DNA from: Procambarus clarkii
Taxonomy: Eukaryota > Arthropoda > Malacostraca > Decapoda > Cambaridae
Length of the DNA: 64,000 bases
Direction of reading: 5' to 3'
Assembly (NCBI RefSeq): GCF_040958095.1
Contig: NC_091230.1
Location: 5,583,322-5,647,321, forward strand
Shown here: positions 11,200 through 21,516 of the stretch, piece by piece
Layout of the letters: every line of letters starts with the position of its first letter
Numbering within the stretch: position 1 is the first letter of the stretch
The notes under the pieces: model-generated
The model's input: only the letters and a program-made list of their open reading frames with translations
The model's database searches: none
What the model was told of the DNA's origin: nothing
Translations under genes and position numbers: made by a program

Positions 11200-12180
11200 G
11201 AATTTTTTATGACTGATGATGTCTTAGAGAACAACATTGATGTCTTAAAGAACAACTCGTTGGAAGAAATAGAGTTTCTTTGATGAACGAAGGTGACTTA
11301 GAGAACAACATTGATGAACGAAGGTGACTTAGAGAATAACATTGATGAACAAAAGTGAGTTAGAGATTACCTTTGACGACTCTAAGATTAACTTTGATGA
11401 ACGAAAGTGAGTTAGAGATTACCTTTGATGAAACTGAAAATAGCTTTGATGACTCTGAGAATAACATTAGATATCTCTGAGAACAACATTGATGTCCTAG
11501 AGAATAACTTTGATGACTCTGAGAATAACCTTGATGACTCTGAGAATAACGTTGATGACTCTGGGATTACCTTTGATGACATAAAAGTTCCTTTTGATGA
11601 CTGAGAATAACTTTTTGATAGCTCTGAGAATAACTTTGATGAACGAAGACATCTTAGAGAGCTTCTCTGATGAACGAAAGGTTACTTAGAGAATAACTTT
11701 TGATGTTTAGAGAATGACTATGATGAACGAAAGTGAGTTAGAGATTACCTCTGTTGACTCTGAGAATATCTTTGATGACTGAGAATGACTTTTGAGAACA
11801 TGAGTAGTATTATTTGATAGCTCAGAGAATAACTTTTGATGAGATAGAGAAGAACTTTATGTTTTAGAGAACAAGTTTGATGACTTAGAGAATAACTTTG
11901 ATGACTCTGAGAATAACCTTGATGACTCTGAGAATAACGTTGATGACTCTGAGATTACCTTTGATGACTCTGAGAATAACTTTTGGTAGCTCTGAGAATA
12001 ACTTTAGATGTCTCTGAGAATAACTTTTACAGATAAAGATGCCTGAGATTAACTTTGAGGACGTGTGTAGTATTTGACGATTTTGAGTGTGTCTTTCAAT
12101 GTGTCATTGATGTATCGAAGAGTGTCTTTGATTTCTCGAAGAGTAACTTTGGTGTCACAGAGAGTGTCTTTGACTATATT
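11200..12180. repeat. GATGA-type satellite, right arm
   Basis: Repeated gatgactctgagaataac and gatgaacgaaagtgagttagag units, complementary to the left-arm TCATCAAAG satellite. The array is clearly expanded relative to the left arm. A 63-aa plus-strand frame near 12055 is a repeat translation. Confidence 0.8.
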
Positions 12181-13700
12181 TCTTACTTAACGACATATAA
12201 TTTTTTTAAGAAAGTGCTGAAAGAAGTTACATATGACTATTTTTAGTTGAGGAAAGACATGAAAAATATGATGACAGTGACTATTTTAGTGCTCCACAAA
12301 GTATAAATGTCAGTTAAGAACAGCGATGATAGATATCTTTGGCTATTTTTTCTTACTTGACGACATAATTTTAGTTACGAAAGTGCTGAAAGAAGTTTCC
12401 TTGACTATTTTTAGCGAAGTGAAAGGTTACTTTAGTTAAGAACAGTGTTGGAAAGAGGCTACATTTGACTATTTTCAGTTGAGAGAAATGATATTTTAGT
12501 TAAGAAATGACAGGGAAACATGATGAAAGTAACTATTTTTAGTTGACTGATGAATACTTTTAGTTAAAACAAAATGACAAAACATGATGAACATGGTTTT
12601 TCTGTTAATTGGCGGATAATTTTAGATAAGAAATGACAATGAAACATGATGAACATGGCTATTTTCTGTTGACTGGGGAATAAGTTTAGTTAAGAAATGA
12701 TGAAAGTGATTATTTTTTAGTTGATTGACGATGGATAAAGTTAGTTATGAACAGTGTTGGAAAGTTTCCTTTGACAATTTTTAGCTAAGAGAAAGGTATT
12801 TTAGTTAAGAACGGTGTTGAACGAGGCTAATCCTGCCTATTTTCTAGTCGATTGGATAATAAGTTTAGTTGAGAAATGACGAAAGTGACTATGTTTTTAG
12901 TTGATTGACGAATGATTTTAATTAAGGAACGTTAAGAAAAGAATGTTTTGGTACATTCGATTTTTAAAGAATATGGCGAACATAGAGAACATATGGGGAA
13001 CATGGCAAAGAACATAGAAAACATGTAAGAAAAGTTAATGAATACAGTGAACATGAATACTGAGTATAAAAGTTGAACAGAGAACATGTAAGGGACTGTA
13101 ATGAACGGGTAAGAACATGTAGTGGAGGAATGAAGGAAAATTGTAAACGTTAGGCTGAGAACATGTAAAGGATTAAGAAAGATTGTATGCATCGGTACTA
13201 AGATGTGCGGAACACATGCAAGAACATGTAAAGTAGAAAGCATAGTGAGATGCAAGGCGAACATGCTGGGACTTGTAATGGATGGAAGGAGTTGGGTATA
13301 TTTACATATGAGTCATGTTAAAATATGATAGGATGCATAGTAATAGTCGGTTAAGTCTTGTATAAAATGGAAAGAACTAGAGAATATGTAAGACTAAGTA
13401 CTGGTCAGAACTTACAGAGAATATGCTATGAACGGGGAAAGAAAGCAAATTAACAGTTACATTTAAATTTATAAGACTCGGATGAGATGGAGGAAGGCGG
13501 GAGGGGTGAAAAGATAATTACGCAGGTTGGAGTTAGGCGATTACTTTGATAAAGAGCTAGGCTGGAAAGGGACTTGATCGGAAATATTTATGTTTGATGA
13601 TCTAGGGCAGTGGAAATGGAGCTAATGTCCTGATTAATTTCACTACGTTAGAAATATGATGATCTTAAATCTCAGGTGATTTAGTTGGATAATAAAGAAC
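12180..13700. repeat. Right arm, middle segment
   Basis: Mirror of the left middle segment: ttagttaagaaatgac and tgactatttttagttga words (12200-12920), then gaacatgtaa words (12950-13270), then sequence shared with 6650-7150. The poly(T) retroposon of the left arm is absent here. Confidence 0.65.
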
Positions 13701-14765
13701 TTGTACAAATGAACTAAGCGAGGAACAAGAGTTGAAAACTCGTTAACTGAACTGGCTTTTATTTACTATGTCTGAAACAACTATGGTAAACATTTCAGGA
13801 AAATTGATGGGTTATTTACAAAGATACGAGAGAGAACTAAGGTGGGGGATGAGAGCTGGAGCTCGTTAACTGTTTTGATTTGATTTACTAACTTTGAAGT
13901 ATGTCTGCTTTAAATTTCGGGAAAATTGGTCTGTTACTCTAGAACTTGTACAAATGAACTAAGGCTGGGGGACAAGAGCTAGAGTTTCATAATTGTCCGG
14001 ATCCTATTTACTATGTCTAAAATACAGAGGGTATAAATTTCAGGGAATTTGATAAGATATTACCAAAGACAGGGAGGGAAGTAAGGTGGGGGATGAGAGC
14101 TGGAGCTCGGTAATGGACTTGATCTTATTTACTGTATCTGAAATACAGAGGGTTAAAATTTCAGGGAATTTAATTAGGTATTAACGAAGATTCGAGAGAG
14201 AGCTAAGGCGGAGGACAAGAGCTAGAGTTTGGTAAATGTGTTATCTTTACTTTCTCAGTTAGAAGTATGGTGGGTTTAAATTTCATGAAAAAATAATGGG
14301 TTAATAACGAAGATGTGCGAGTAAACTAAGGTGGAGGACATGAGCTGGAGCTCAGTAACTAAATTACTGTATTGAACTACGTTTGAAATATGAATATCTA
14401 AAATTTTGGAGGGATTGGACTGTTAGTAAAGAAGTTACGGGGATAAACTAATGCGGGGACAGGAGCTAGAACTTGCTTACTATCACGATTTATTTACTAC
14501 ATACAAATTATGGCTGTTTTTTAAATTTTAGGGGGATTGGTTAGGTATTAACGAGGATTTGAGGGGGAACTACGGCAGGGGACAGGAGCTGGAGCTCGAT
14601 AACTAAATTATTGTATTTTAATACGTTTGAAATAGCTGTGTTTTAAATCTCGAAGAAAATGATTGGATACTAAAGAAGATGTATTAGTAAAACTAAGGCG
14701 GGAACGTGAGCTAGACCCTGCTTACTGACTTTGTTTATTTGTGTAAAACTGACTAGTTTAATGAA
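13700..14765. repeat. 121-bp satellite, right arm
   Basis: Complement of the left-arm satellite. Units marked by gagctggagctcg or gagctagag(t/c)tt occur near 13735, 13855, 13975, 14097, 14219, 14342, 14464, 14587 and 14709. That is nine recognisable copies against seven on the left, with the same alternation of two unit types. Confidence 0.85.
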
Positions 14766-15268
14766 AAGGAACAAACATTACGATGTACGGAATTATAAAT
14801 GAACAATATGAAGGAGAGGGACGGTTCAGATATTACAGAGACACAATGATAAGATAAGATAAGATTACGGAGGTGACTTGACTCAGGGCGTCTGGCTGGC
14901 GGTGTAAAGTAAACACAGGTGATGCAGGGGTAGGGAGGGAAGGGGGTGTGAGGTAGGAGCAGGAGATGCAGGGGGGGTTGGGAGGGAAGGGGGGAGGGGG
15001 ATGGCAGGGTAATGATTCAGTTATATAGTCATATACTAGTTTCTAAGTAAGAATCCTACTTAAAAGTATACAGCCTAAATATCTGTTTATTATCGGTAGG
15101 AGCTCTGAAAAAAATTGAATTTCACCAATAAGAACTCTTAACAAACTTGTATGAACTTATTTTCATCATAAGAACTTTTAACAAACTTCTAAAGTCTCGG
15201 AAATTACTTTTCTCATAAGAATTCATTAATTCCAAATCTGTGACTAGCCAAATTCACCTGAAAACCCT
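14765..15268. repeat. Right arm, outer segment
   Basis: Mirror of 5362-5850. It includes the gataagataagataag word, a G-rich tract and ccaaatctgtgactagcc, and ends at ccctg (15268). Confidence 0.75.
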
Positions 15269-15320
15269 GGCAGTCTAAAAAGGAATTTCCAAAAAAATAA
15301 AAATTCCCGTTTAGACTGCC
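15269..15320. repeat. 52-bp hairpin, possible tiny MITE remnant
   Basis: A 20-bp stem (15269-15288 with 15301-15320, ggcagtctaaa...aattt) with two mismatches flanks a 12-nt A-rich loop. It sits exactly outside the right end of the palindrome. No equivalent is present at the left end. Confidence 0.75.
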
Positions 15321-15333
15321 ATCCCTACTACTT

Positions 15334-15988
15334 GTGTGTGTGTGTGTGTACTCACCTATTTGTACTCACCTATTTGTGCTTGCGGGGGTTGAGCTTTGGC
15401 TCTTTGGTCCCTCCTCTCAACTGTCAATCAACTGGTGTACAGGTTCTATCATATCTACATTTAAAACTGTGTATGGAGTCAGCCTCCACCACATCACTGC
15501 CTAATGCATTCCATCTGTTAACTACTCTGACACTGAGATAAGATTAACTGACTCTGACACGTAAGTTCCTTCTTACGTCCCTGTGGCTCATGTGGGTACT
15601 CAGTTTCCACCTGTGTCCCCTTGTTCGCATCCCGCTAGTGTTGAATAGTTTATCCTTGTTTACCCGGTAGATTCCCCTGATGATTTTGTAGGTTGTGATC
15701 ATGTCCCCCCTTACTCTTCTGTCTTCCAGTGTTGTAATGTGCATTTCCCGCAGCCTTTCCTCATAACTCATGCCTCTTAGTTCTGGGACTAGTCTAGTAG
15801 CATACCTTTGGACTTTTTCCAGCTTCGTCTTGTGCTTGACAAGGTACGGGCTCCACGCTGGGGCCGCATACTCCAGGATTAGTCGTACATATGTGGTGTA
15901 CAAGATTCTGAATGATTCCTTACACAGGTTCCTGAACGCTGTTCTGATGTTAGCCAGCCTCGCATATGCCGCAGACGTTATTCTTTAA
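15334..15988 (-). mobile_element. LINE-A copy 2, 3' fragment
   Basis: A short (GT)n tail (15334-15349) is followed by the LINE-A 3' UTR and about 450 bp of ORF2 C-terminus (TTYVRLILEYAAPAWSPY, SYEERLREMHITTLEDRRVRGDMITTYKI, RGHRWKLSTHMSHRDVR). There is a small local duplication near 15525-15560 (actctgacac twice) that breaks the frame. The fragment ends where the next (GT)n tract begins. Confidence 0.9.
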
Positions 15989-16344
15989 TGTGTGTGTGTG
16001 TGTGTGTACTCACCTGTTTGCACTTACCTATTTGTGCTTGCAGGATCGCGCATTGGCTCTTGGATCCCGCCTTTCCAGCCATCGGTTGTTTACGGCTATA
16101 TACTCCTGTCCCATTTCCCTATCATACCTAATTTTATAAGTATGAATAGAGTTTGCTTCCACAACCTGTTCCCCAAGTGCATACAATTTTTCCACTACTC
16201 TCACGCTAAAAGAAAACTTCCTAATATATCTGTGACTCATCTGAGCTTCCAATATCCACCCATGTCCCCTCGTTCTGTTATTTTTACGTGTGAACATTTC
16301 ATCTATTTCCACTTTGTCAATTCCCCTGATTATTTTATATGTTC
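15989..16344 (-). mobile_element. LINE-B copy 1, 3' part (left of the solo LTR)
   Basis: After (GT)n at 15989-16008 comes a 3' UTR related to LINE-A but distinct (tgcaggatcg, ggatcccgcctttc, atgactcctgtccc-like). Then comes the ORF2 C-terminus (YKIIRGIDKVEIDEMFTRKNNRTRGHGWILEAQMSHR). It is cut at 16344 by an LTR insertion and resumes at 18320. Confidence 0.88.
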
Positions 16345-18319
16345 TGTTACGGGGGGTGGGCTGGGGCTCCGCTAGCACTCGGCTGCTAGGGGCTCAGAAA
16401 GCAAAATATACAGCCCCTCCGTCTCCCGGGATTCACCGGAGTCTCTTTGGTCCCACAGGAGAGGACCAGCAATGCCCACCACCGCAGGTCTTTGCTTCCA
16501 CCACTAAAGGGGGTGCCACTGATTCACCCTGGAAGCCCTTCAGTCAACCACGGGAAAACTACTATCAGCAGTTCTGGCCTAGACCCCGTGGAGGAGTGAA
16601 GGAAGACTCAGGCTTACCTTATAACAATAAATTCCCCTGAGTCTTGCCTGCCAGACAAAAAGGTTGCAGGAACTCCTTTCCCGCCTGCCTTCTCTATCTT
16701 CTTAACAAGGTCGCCAGCTGGGTTAGTATATCTGCACCCCAGCGATGCAGTTCAGTGGGTGTATTCTATACTGTTTGTTGTCAGAGTGTTGTTACTCCCA
16801 AAGATCTGCTTTTGGACTGTCGGCCCAGGGTACTCTCCCATAATAGTCTGTGTGGCTTTACCTCTCTCCAGCCACTACGTTACCTGTTGCCACCAGTCAG
16901 GCTCTGATACTAGCCGGATGGCTAAGGGTACACTCTTATATAAGTCTGTGCTGTTTTACCACTCTCCAGGCGATAAGAACGTCTATAGAGAACGTAACGT
17001 TCCCTAGGTGGTACTATGATAACCCTCGTGTATGCTCATAGAGAAATATTATAATGGAGGCACACTTAAACACAATGGTAAAATGTGTGAATTTACTGAC
17101 ACAATTACATGATCACACATACAATCACAAGCAATACATGAAAATGAAAATAAGGATAATAAATCTGGAGATCTTCAGCAACTCTTCTTTCACGACCTCC
17201 AACTACTCCTTCAACTGGGCAGATTAGACAGGAGTCACACACACTCTCACAGAAGGGCCACTTCGCCACGTCGGAACCTCTTCTTCAACTGTCCTGCCGT
17301 CCACACACACTGTCCTCTCCAACAGTCCGTGACACAAGCTGCCCTGCAGCCTATTCTACTAATAAAGTATTAATGTCATACTGCCACATTCATAAGTAAA
17401 TATCGTGGCCTATCTAGCCTACTCACACAAGGGGTAATGGGAGGGAAAATTGATCTACCTTACATTCCTGGCTCACGACGCCTGTCCCTCGATGGTGTGA
17501 GGTTCCCACGCTTCCTGAGTCGATCCTTGATGATCCAGGAACGTTCCACAGGTCCTCAGGTGACGAGAAGCCTTCGCGTCGTCGCAGTTCCAATCCCAGA
17601 GATTCAGCTATCCCAATCCTGGTTCACCAATGGGCACTGAACTAATCACTATATTCACACAGTCGTCCCTTCCACAAGGCGTTGATCCTCGTCCTAGGAA
17701 CGGTGTCGTCCCTCCAAAACCCTCAGTGGATGTGACCCAGTCACAGCTAGGCCTTCCCGCCGCACCTTCCAGACCTCAACGTCCGGCGCCGCCCAGCGTC
17801 GTCGCCGACTATTTTCCTAGTTTGGCACTCCCCTGTTCAATGAACTTGGTTCCTTTTTGCTTCCCAGAAGTGCAGGGTCTCCAATAACTTATGGTGGGCT
17901 GCAATGGCTAGTTTAATCTACTGAATAAGGCTTGTAGAGCCTCAAATCCCCGAGAGCTGACCGAGGTGCATCCTCTCACCTCCACAGTCAGGTCAACTCT
18001 GACGTTGGTGCCGCCCGCGGCACTCGGTGACGTCACGGCGGGCTCTGATTGGTCGCCCGCGACCTAAGTCGGCCAATCCGCGATCGGCTAGTGTCCCTTA
18101 CAAAACGTAATATCTGCAGTAGGGGATTCTCTTTCATTTATATCATGGCCCCACTTTCCCCTTACCTACAACTTATAATGTAAATTTCTCCCTTATCTGG
18201 CGGCGGGTCTGGTCACCACATATATCAACAGACTCCCTGTACCTCAGAGAATCAGTAGGGAGAGCTGATATGACTCTTAAAGCAGGCAAATGAAAGAAAT
18301 AGGAGAGGGCACCATAACA
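16345..18319. mobile_element. Solo LTR of an LTR retrotransposon (1975 bp)
   Basis: The insert begins TGTTAC and ends CATAACA, the canonical TG...CA LTR ends with short inverted tips. It is flanked by GTTC at 16341-16344 and again at 18320-18323. Removing the insert and one GTTC restores the LINE-B sequence (tatatgttcctatcat), which LINE-B copy 2 shows uninterrupted near 21300. A 4-bp duplication fits Gypsy- or BEL-type elements; the superfamily is not determined. There is no gag, protease or RT frame, so I call it a solo LTR formed by LTR-LTR recombination. A nonautonomous element is less likely. Orientation is not resolved. Confidence 0.82.
18028..18077. promoter_or_regulatory. CRE and CCAAT-like boxes inside the LTR
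   Basis: A palindromic TGACGTCA (18028-18035) is followed by ATTGG (18048-18052) and CCAAT (18073-18077) in a GC-rich stretch. These resemble enhancer and promoter boxes typical of LTR U3 regions. AATAAA words at 16626 and 17361 could be polyadenylation signals if the LTR reads on the plus strand, but that order would put them upstream of the boxes, so the assignment is open. Confidence 0.45.
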
Positions 18320-20905
18320 GTTCCTATCATATTTCCTCTCTCCCTTCTTTTCTCTCGTGTCGTAAGGCTCAGTTCAGTTCAGTGCCGAACGTCCCTCAGA
18401 CGTTGGGCATACTCTAAGACTGGTCTCACGTAGGCAGTGTAAAGCGCCCTAAAAGCCTCCTCACTTTGATTGCTGAATGAAGTTCTAATTTTCGCTTGTG
18501 TAGAGTACGCTACTGTCGTTATCCTATTTATATGTGCCTCAGGAGTTAGATTAGGTGTCACATCCACTCCTAGGTCTCTTTCTCGAATCGTTACAGGTAG
18601 GCAGTTCCCATTCATTGTGTACTGTCCCTTTGCCTATCATCTGATCCCATTTCCATAACTTTACATTTACTGGTGTTGAACTCCAGTAGCCATTTCCCTG
18701 ACCATCTCTGCAACCTGTTTAAGTCCTCTTGGAGAATCCTACAATCCTCTTCTGTCACAACTCTTTTCATTAATTTTGCGTCATCCGCAAACATTGACAT
18801 GTATGATTCCACTCCTGTAAACATATCATTTACGTAAAATAGAAAGAGGATTGGGCCCAGCACCCATCCTTGAGGTACTCCACTCGTTACTGTTTGCCAG
18901 TCCGACTTCTCGCCCCTTACCATTACCCTCTGGCTCCTTCCTGTTAGGTAGTTCCTCACGCATGTTAGGGCCTTTCCGCTTACTCCTGCCTGCCTCTCAA
19001 GTTTGTAAAGCAGTCTCATGTGCGGTACCATATCAAAGGCCTTTTGGCAGTCAGTGATATGGGTCTGTAGTTAATTGCCTCCTCCCTATCACCTTTCTTG
19101 AAAATCGGTACGACATTTGCCTCCTTCCAGCAACTGGGCAATTCTCCCGACATAAGTGACTCATTAAAGATCATTGCCAAAGGCACGCTGAGAGCCTGCA
19201 CTGCCTCTTTTAGTATCCACGGTGATACTTTGTCTGGTCCAACCGCTTTAGTTGCATCCAGTGTTTTCAACTGTTTCATTACCTCCTCTTCTGCCACCTC
19301 TATATCTGATAGTCTTTCATCTAGCGTAATCTCTTCTAACAATGAGAGCCACTCAGGCTCGGTTGTGAACACTCCATGGAAACTTGCATTCAGTACCTCG
19401 CAGATTTCCTTGTCGCTTTCTGTATATGCCCCTTCTGTTTTCCTCAGTCTTGTCACTTGGTCATTTACCGACATCTTCCTTCTTATATGGCTATGTAGTA
19501 ATTTAGGTTGCTTTTTTGCTTTAATTGCAATATCATTCTCATAATTTCTTTCCGACGCTCATCTTATGTTAATGTAATCGTTCCTAGCTCTGTTACATCT
19601 AATCCTGTTGTCCTCTGTCCTTTGTCTTCTGTACTTCCTCTACTCCCTCCTGCTCCTCACTTGTGCTTCCTGACACTGTCTATTAAACCATGGGTTATCA
19701 TATTCCCTCCTGCTTTTTTCCTTTACTGTTGGAATAAATCTCTCTTCAGCCACCTTGCATTTCCATATGACTTGGTTCATCATATCTTGCACTGTTTTTC
19801 CTCTAATTTCTTCCTCCCACTGCACTTCTCCCAGGTAGTCCCTTATCCTCCTGTAGTCCCCTCTTCTGTAATCAAGTCTCCTTACTCGGACCTCTTGTCT
19901 TTTGGTCACAATTTTAAGCTCCATCATGTAGTCAAAGACTGGGACAGAATGGTCACTGGCTCCTAGTGGTATTTCATGTTCTAAATGCTCGATGTCTTCT
20001 ACATTCTGGGTGAAAACGAGATCTAATAGGCTGGGCGTATCCCCTCCTCTTTCCCTAGTGTCTTCCTTCACATGCTGTGTTAAGAAATTCCTGTCAGTAA
20101 CGTCTACCAGCTTCGCTCCCCAGGTCTCCTCCCCGCCATGGGGATTCTTCGTTTCCCAATCTATCTCTCCGTGATCTATCTATCCCACATGACCAGCTCT
20201 TTGCCTTCATTCTATGCGCAATAGTTGCTGCCCTCTGCAGTTCATCTATACATGCCTTGTTGCTGTCCTCATACTCCTGCCTGGGCCTTGTACTGTTTGG
20301 TGGGGGATTGTAGAGTATCAAGATTACAATCTTCTTCCCATCCACTGTCAGAGTTCCATGTATGGAGTTCGTGCTTTCATTGGTACCCGGATTTTCCAGC
20401 TCATCAAACTTCCATATCCGCTTTATTAGGAGTGCCACTCCTCCTCCCTGTCTCTGTGTCCTTTCTTTTCTTATCACCTGGTACCCCTCTGGAAAGATTG
20501 CATCCGAGATCATGCCATTTATTTTAGTTTCCACTATTGCCACTATGTCTGGGTCTGCCTCACTAACTTTTTCTTTTATCTCTTCTGCTTTATTGGGTAC
20601 ACCATCATCATTGGTGTACCAAACCTCGAGACTCTTCTCGGAAACTCTGGTGCCAAAGTTCCCCCTTTCGCCGGGAGTCTGGGGGGTACTGAGGGGGGGG
20701 GGGTGTCTGGGGGGGGGGAGTGGGGCTGTGGGGGTGTCTTGCGGAGTGCTATGAGGGGTGTCTTGGAGTGCCGGGTAGGCGAATGGGGTCTGGGCATCTA
20801 GGGGGGTAGGAAGGACATAATGAGTCTGAAAGTTAGAATGAGTCTGAATGGCATAGGGGGGTTGAGAAATAGAGTGAGACTGAGTGTCAGATAGAGGTTG
20901 AGAGG
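18320..20905 (-). mobile_element. LINE-B copy 1, remainder (right of the solo LTR)
   Basis: Continues LINE-B from the C-terminal domain through RT to endonuclease and a proline-rich linker (20640-20800, G-rich on the plus strand). Compared with copy 2, about 130 bp of the C-terminal region is lost near 18385-18410. About 300 bp of RT is lost near 19055, where KAFDMVPH is joined to NYRPISLTA. The right edge, between the G-rich tract and the (GT)n at 20907, is poorly defined. Confidence 0.85.
18379..20543 (-). pseudogene. LINE-B ORF2 (endonuclease-RT), broken
   Basis: Fragments in minus-strand order are endonuclease (VETKINGMISDAIFPEGYQVIRKER; YNPPPNSTRPRQEYE) and the C-terminal endonuclease (DTPSLLDLVFTQN, GASDHSVPVFDYM). 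RT follows (VGPDKVSPWILKE, NYRPISLT, then TSGVPQGWVLGPILF and MFADDAKLM), and then the start of the C-terminal domain. Motif B has Trp where most relatives have Ser (PQGW instead of PQGS). Frame breaks occur near 20175, 20090 and 19550 and at the RT deletion near 19055. It is distinct from LINE-A in sequence but has the same architecture. Confidence 0.85.
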
Positions 20906-20906
20906 T

Positions 20907-20910
20907 TGTG

Positions 20911-20986
<76 letters not shown>
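20907..20986. repeat. (GT)n at the LINE-B copy 2 3' end
   Basis: About 80 bp of (GT)n with one TTTG interruption, directly followed by the LINE-B 3' UTR (actcacctagttgtgtctgcaggatcg in part). Confidence 0.95.
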
Positions 20987-20988
<2 letters not shown>

Positions 20989-21516
20989 CACCTAGTTGTG
21001 TCTGCAGGATCGAGCATTGACTCTTGGATCCCGCCTTTCGAGCATTGGTTGTTTACAGCAATGACTCCTGTCCCATTTCCCTATCATACCTGGTTTTAAA
21101 ATTATGAATAGTATTTGCTTCCACAACCTGTTCCTGAAGTGCATTCCATTTTCCCACTACTCTCACGCTCAACGAAAACTTCCTAACATCTCTGTGACTC
21201 ACCTGACTTTCCAGCTTCCATCCATGTCCCCTCGTTCTGTTACTATTCCGTGTGAACATTTCGTCTATGTCCAGTCTGTCAATCCCTCTGAGTATTTTAT
21301 ACGTTCCTATCATGTCCCCCCTCTCTCTTCTTTCTAGTGTCGTAAGGCACAGTTCTCTCAGGCGATCCTCATACCCCATCCCTCGTAGCTCTGGGACGAG
21401 TCTCGTTGCAAACCTCTGAACCTTTTCCAGTTTCATTATATGCTTCTTCAGATGGGGACTCCATGATGAGGCGGCATACTCTAAGACTGGCATCACGTAG
21501 GCAGTGTAAAGCGCCC
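20987..21516 (-). mobile_element. LINE-B copy 2, 3' fragment
   Basis: 3' UTR plus an uninterrupted ORF2 C-terminal stretch (RALYTAYVMPVLEYAASSWSPHLKKHIMKLEKVQRFATRLVPELRGMGYEDRLREL and onward to RYDREMGQE). It stops at 21516 where the 18-bp minisatellite begins without a spacer. The open frame continues into the satellite by chance, giving an artefactual fusion. Confidence 0.9.

Larger units (their letters stand above)
5362..15268. repeat. Giant imperfect inverted repeat (about 9.9 kb), candidate foldback-type element
   Basis: Left-arm sequence reappears in reverse complement on the right. Examples are cagggttttcagg at 5362 with cctgaaaaccctg ending at 15268, the tcttatcttatc/gataagataag pair near 5765 and 14855, gttcgccttgcatctcac near 7180 with its complement near 13250, and ccaaccagacatgacctaac near 9780 with its complement near 10165. 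A non-mirrored loop lies at about 9806-10146. Arms differ in length (about 4.4 against 5.1 kb) because satellite copy numbers differ. No transposase-like frame is visible. Long inverted arms built from tandem repeats recall FB/Galileo-type foldback transposons, but this is an analogy. An ancient inverted duplication is the alternative. Confidence 0.85.

Noticed and set aside
7179-13264. Mirrored frames starting MFALHLT (79 and 110 residues) as a conserved protein of the palindrome
   Set aside because: The two lose register through indels, the DNA is built of acatgttc-type repeats and no domain features are present.
5362-15268. hAT-type transposon, because the ends start CAGGG
   Set aside because: Flanking 8-bp sequences do not match and no transposase is present; the five-base similarity is too weak to assign.
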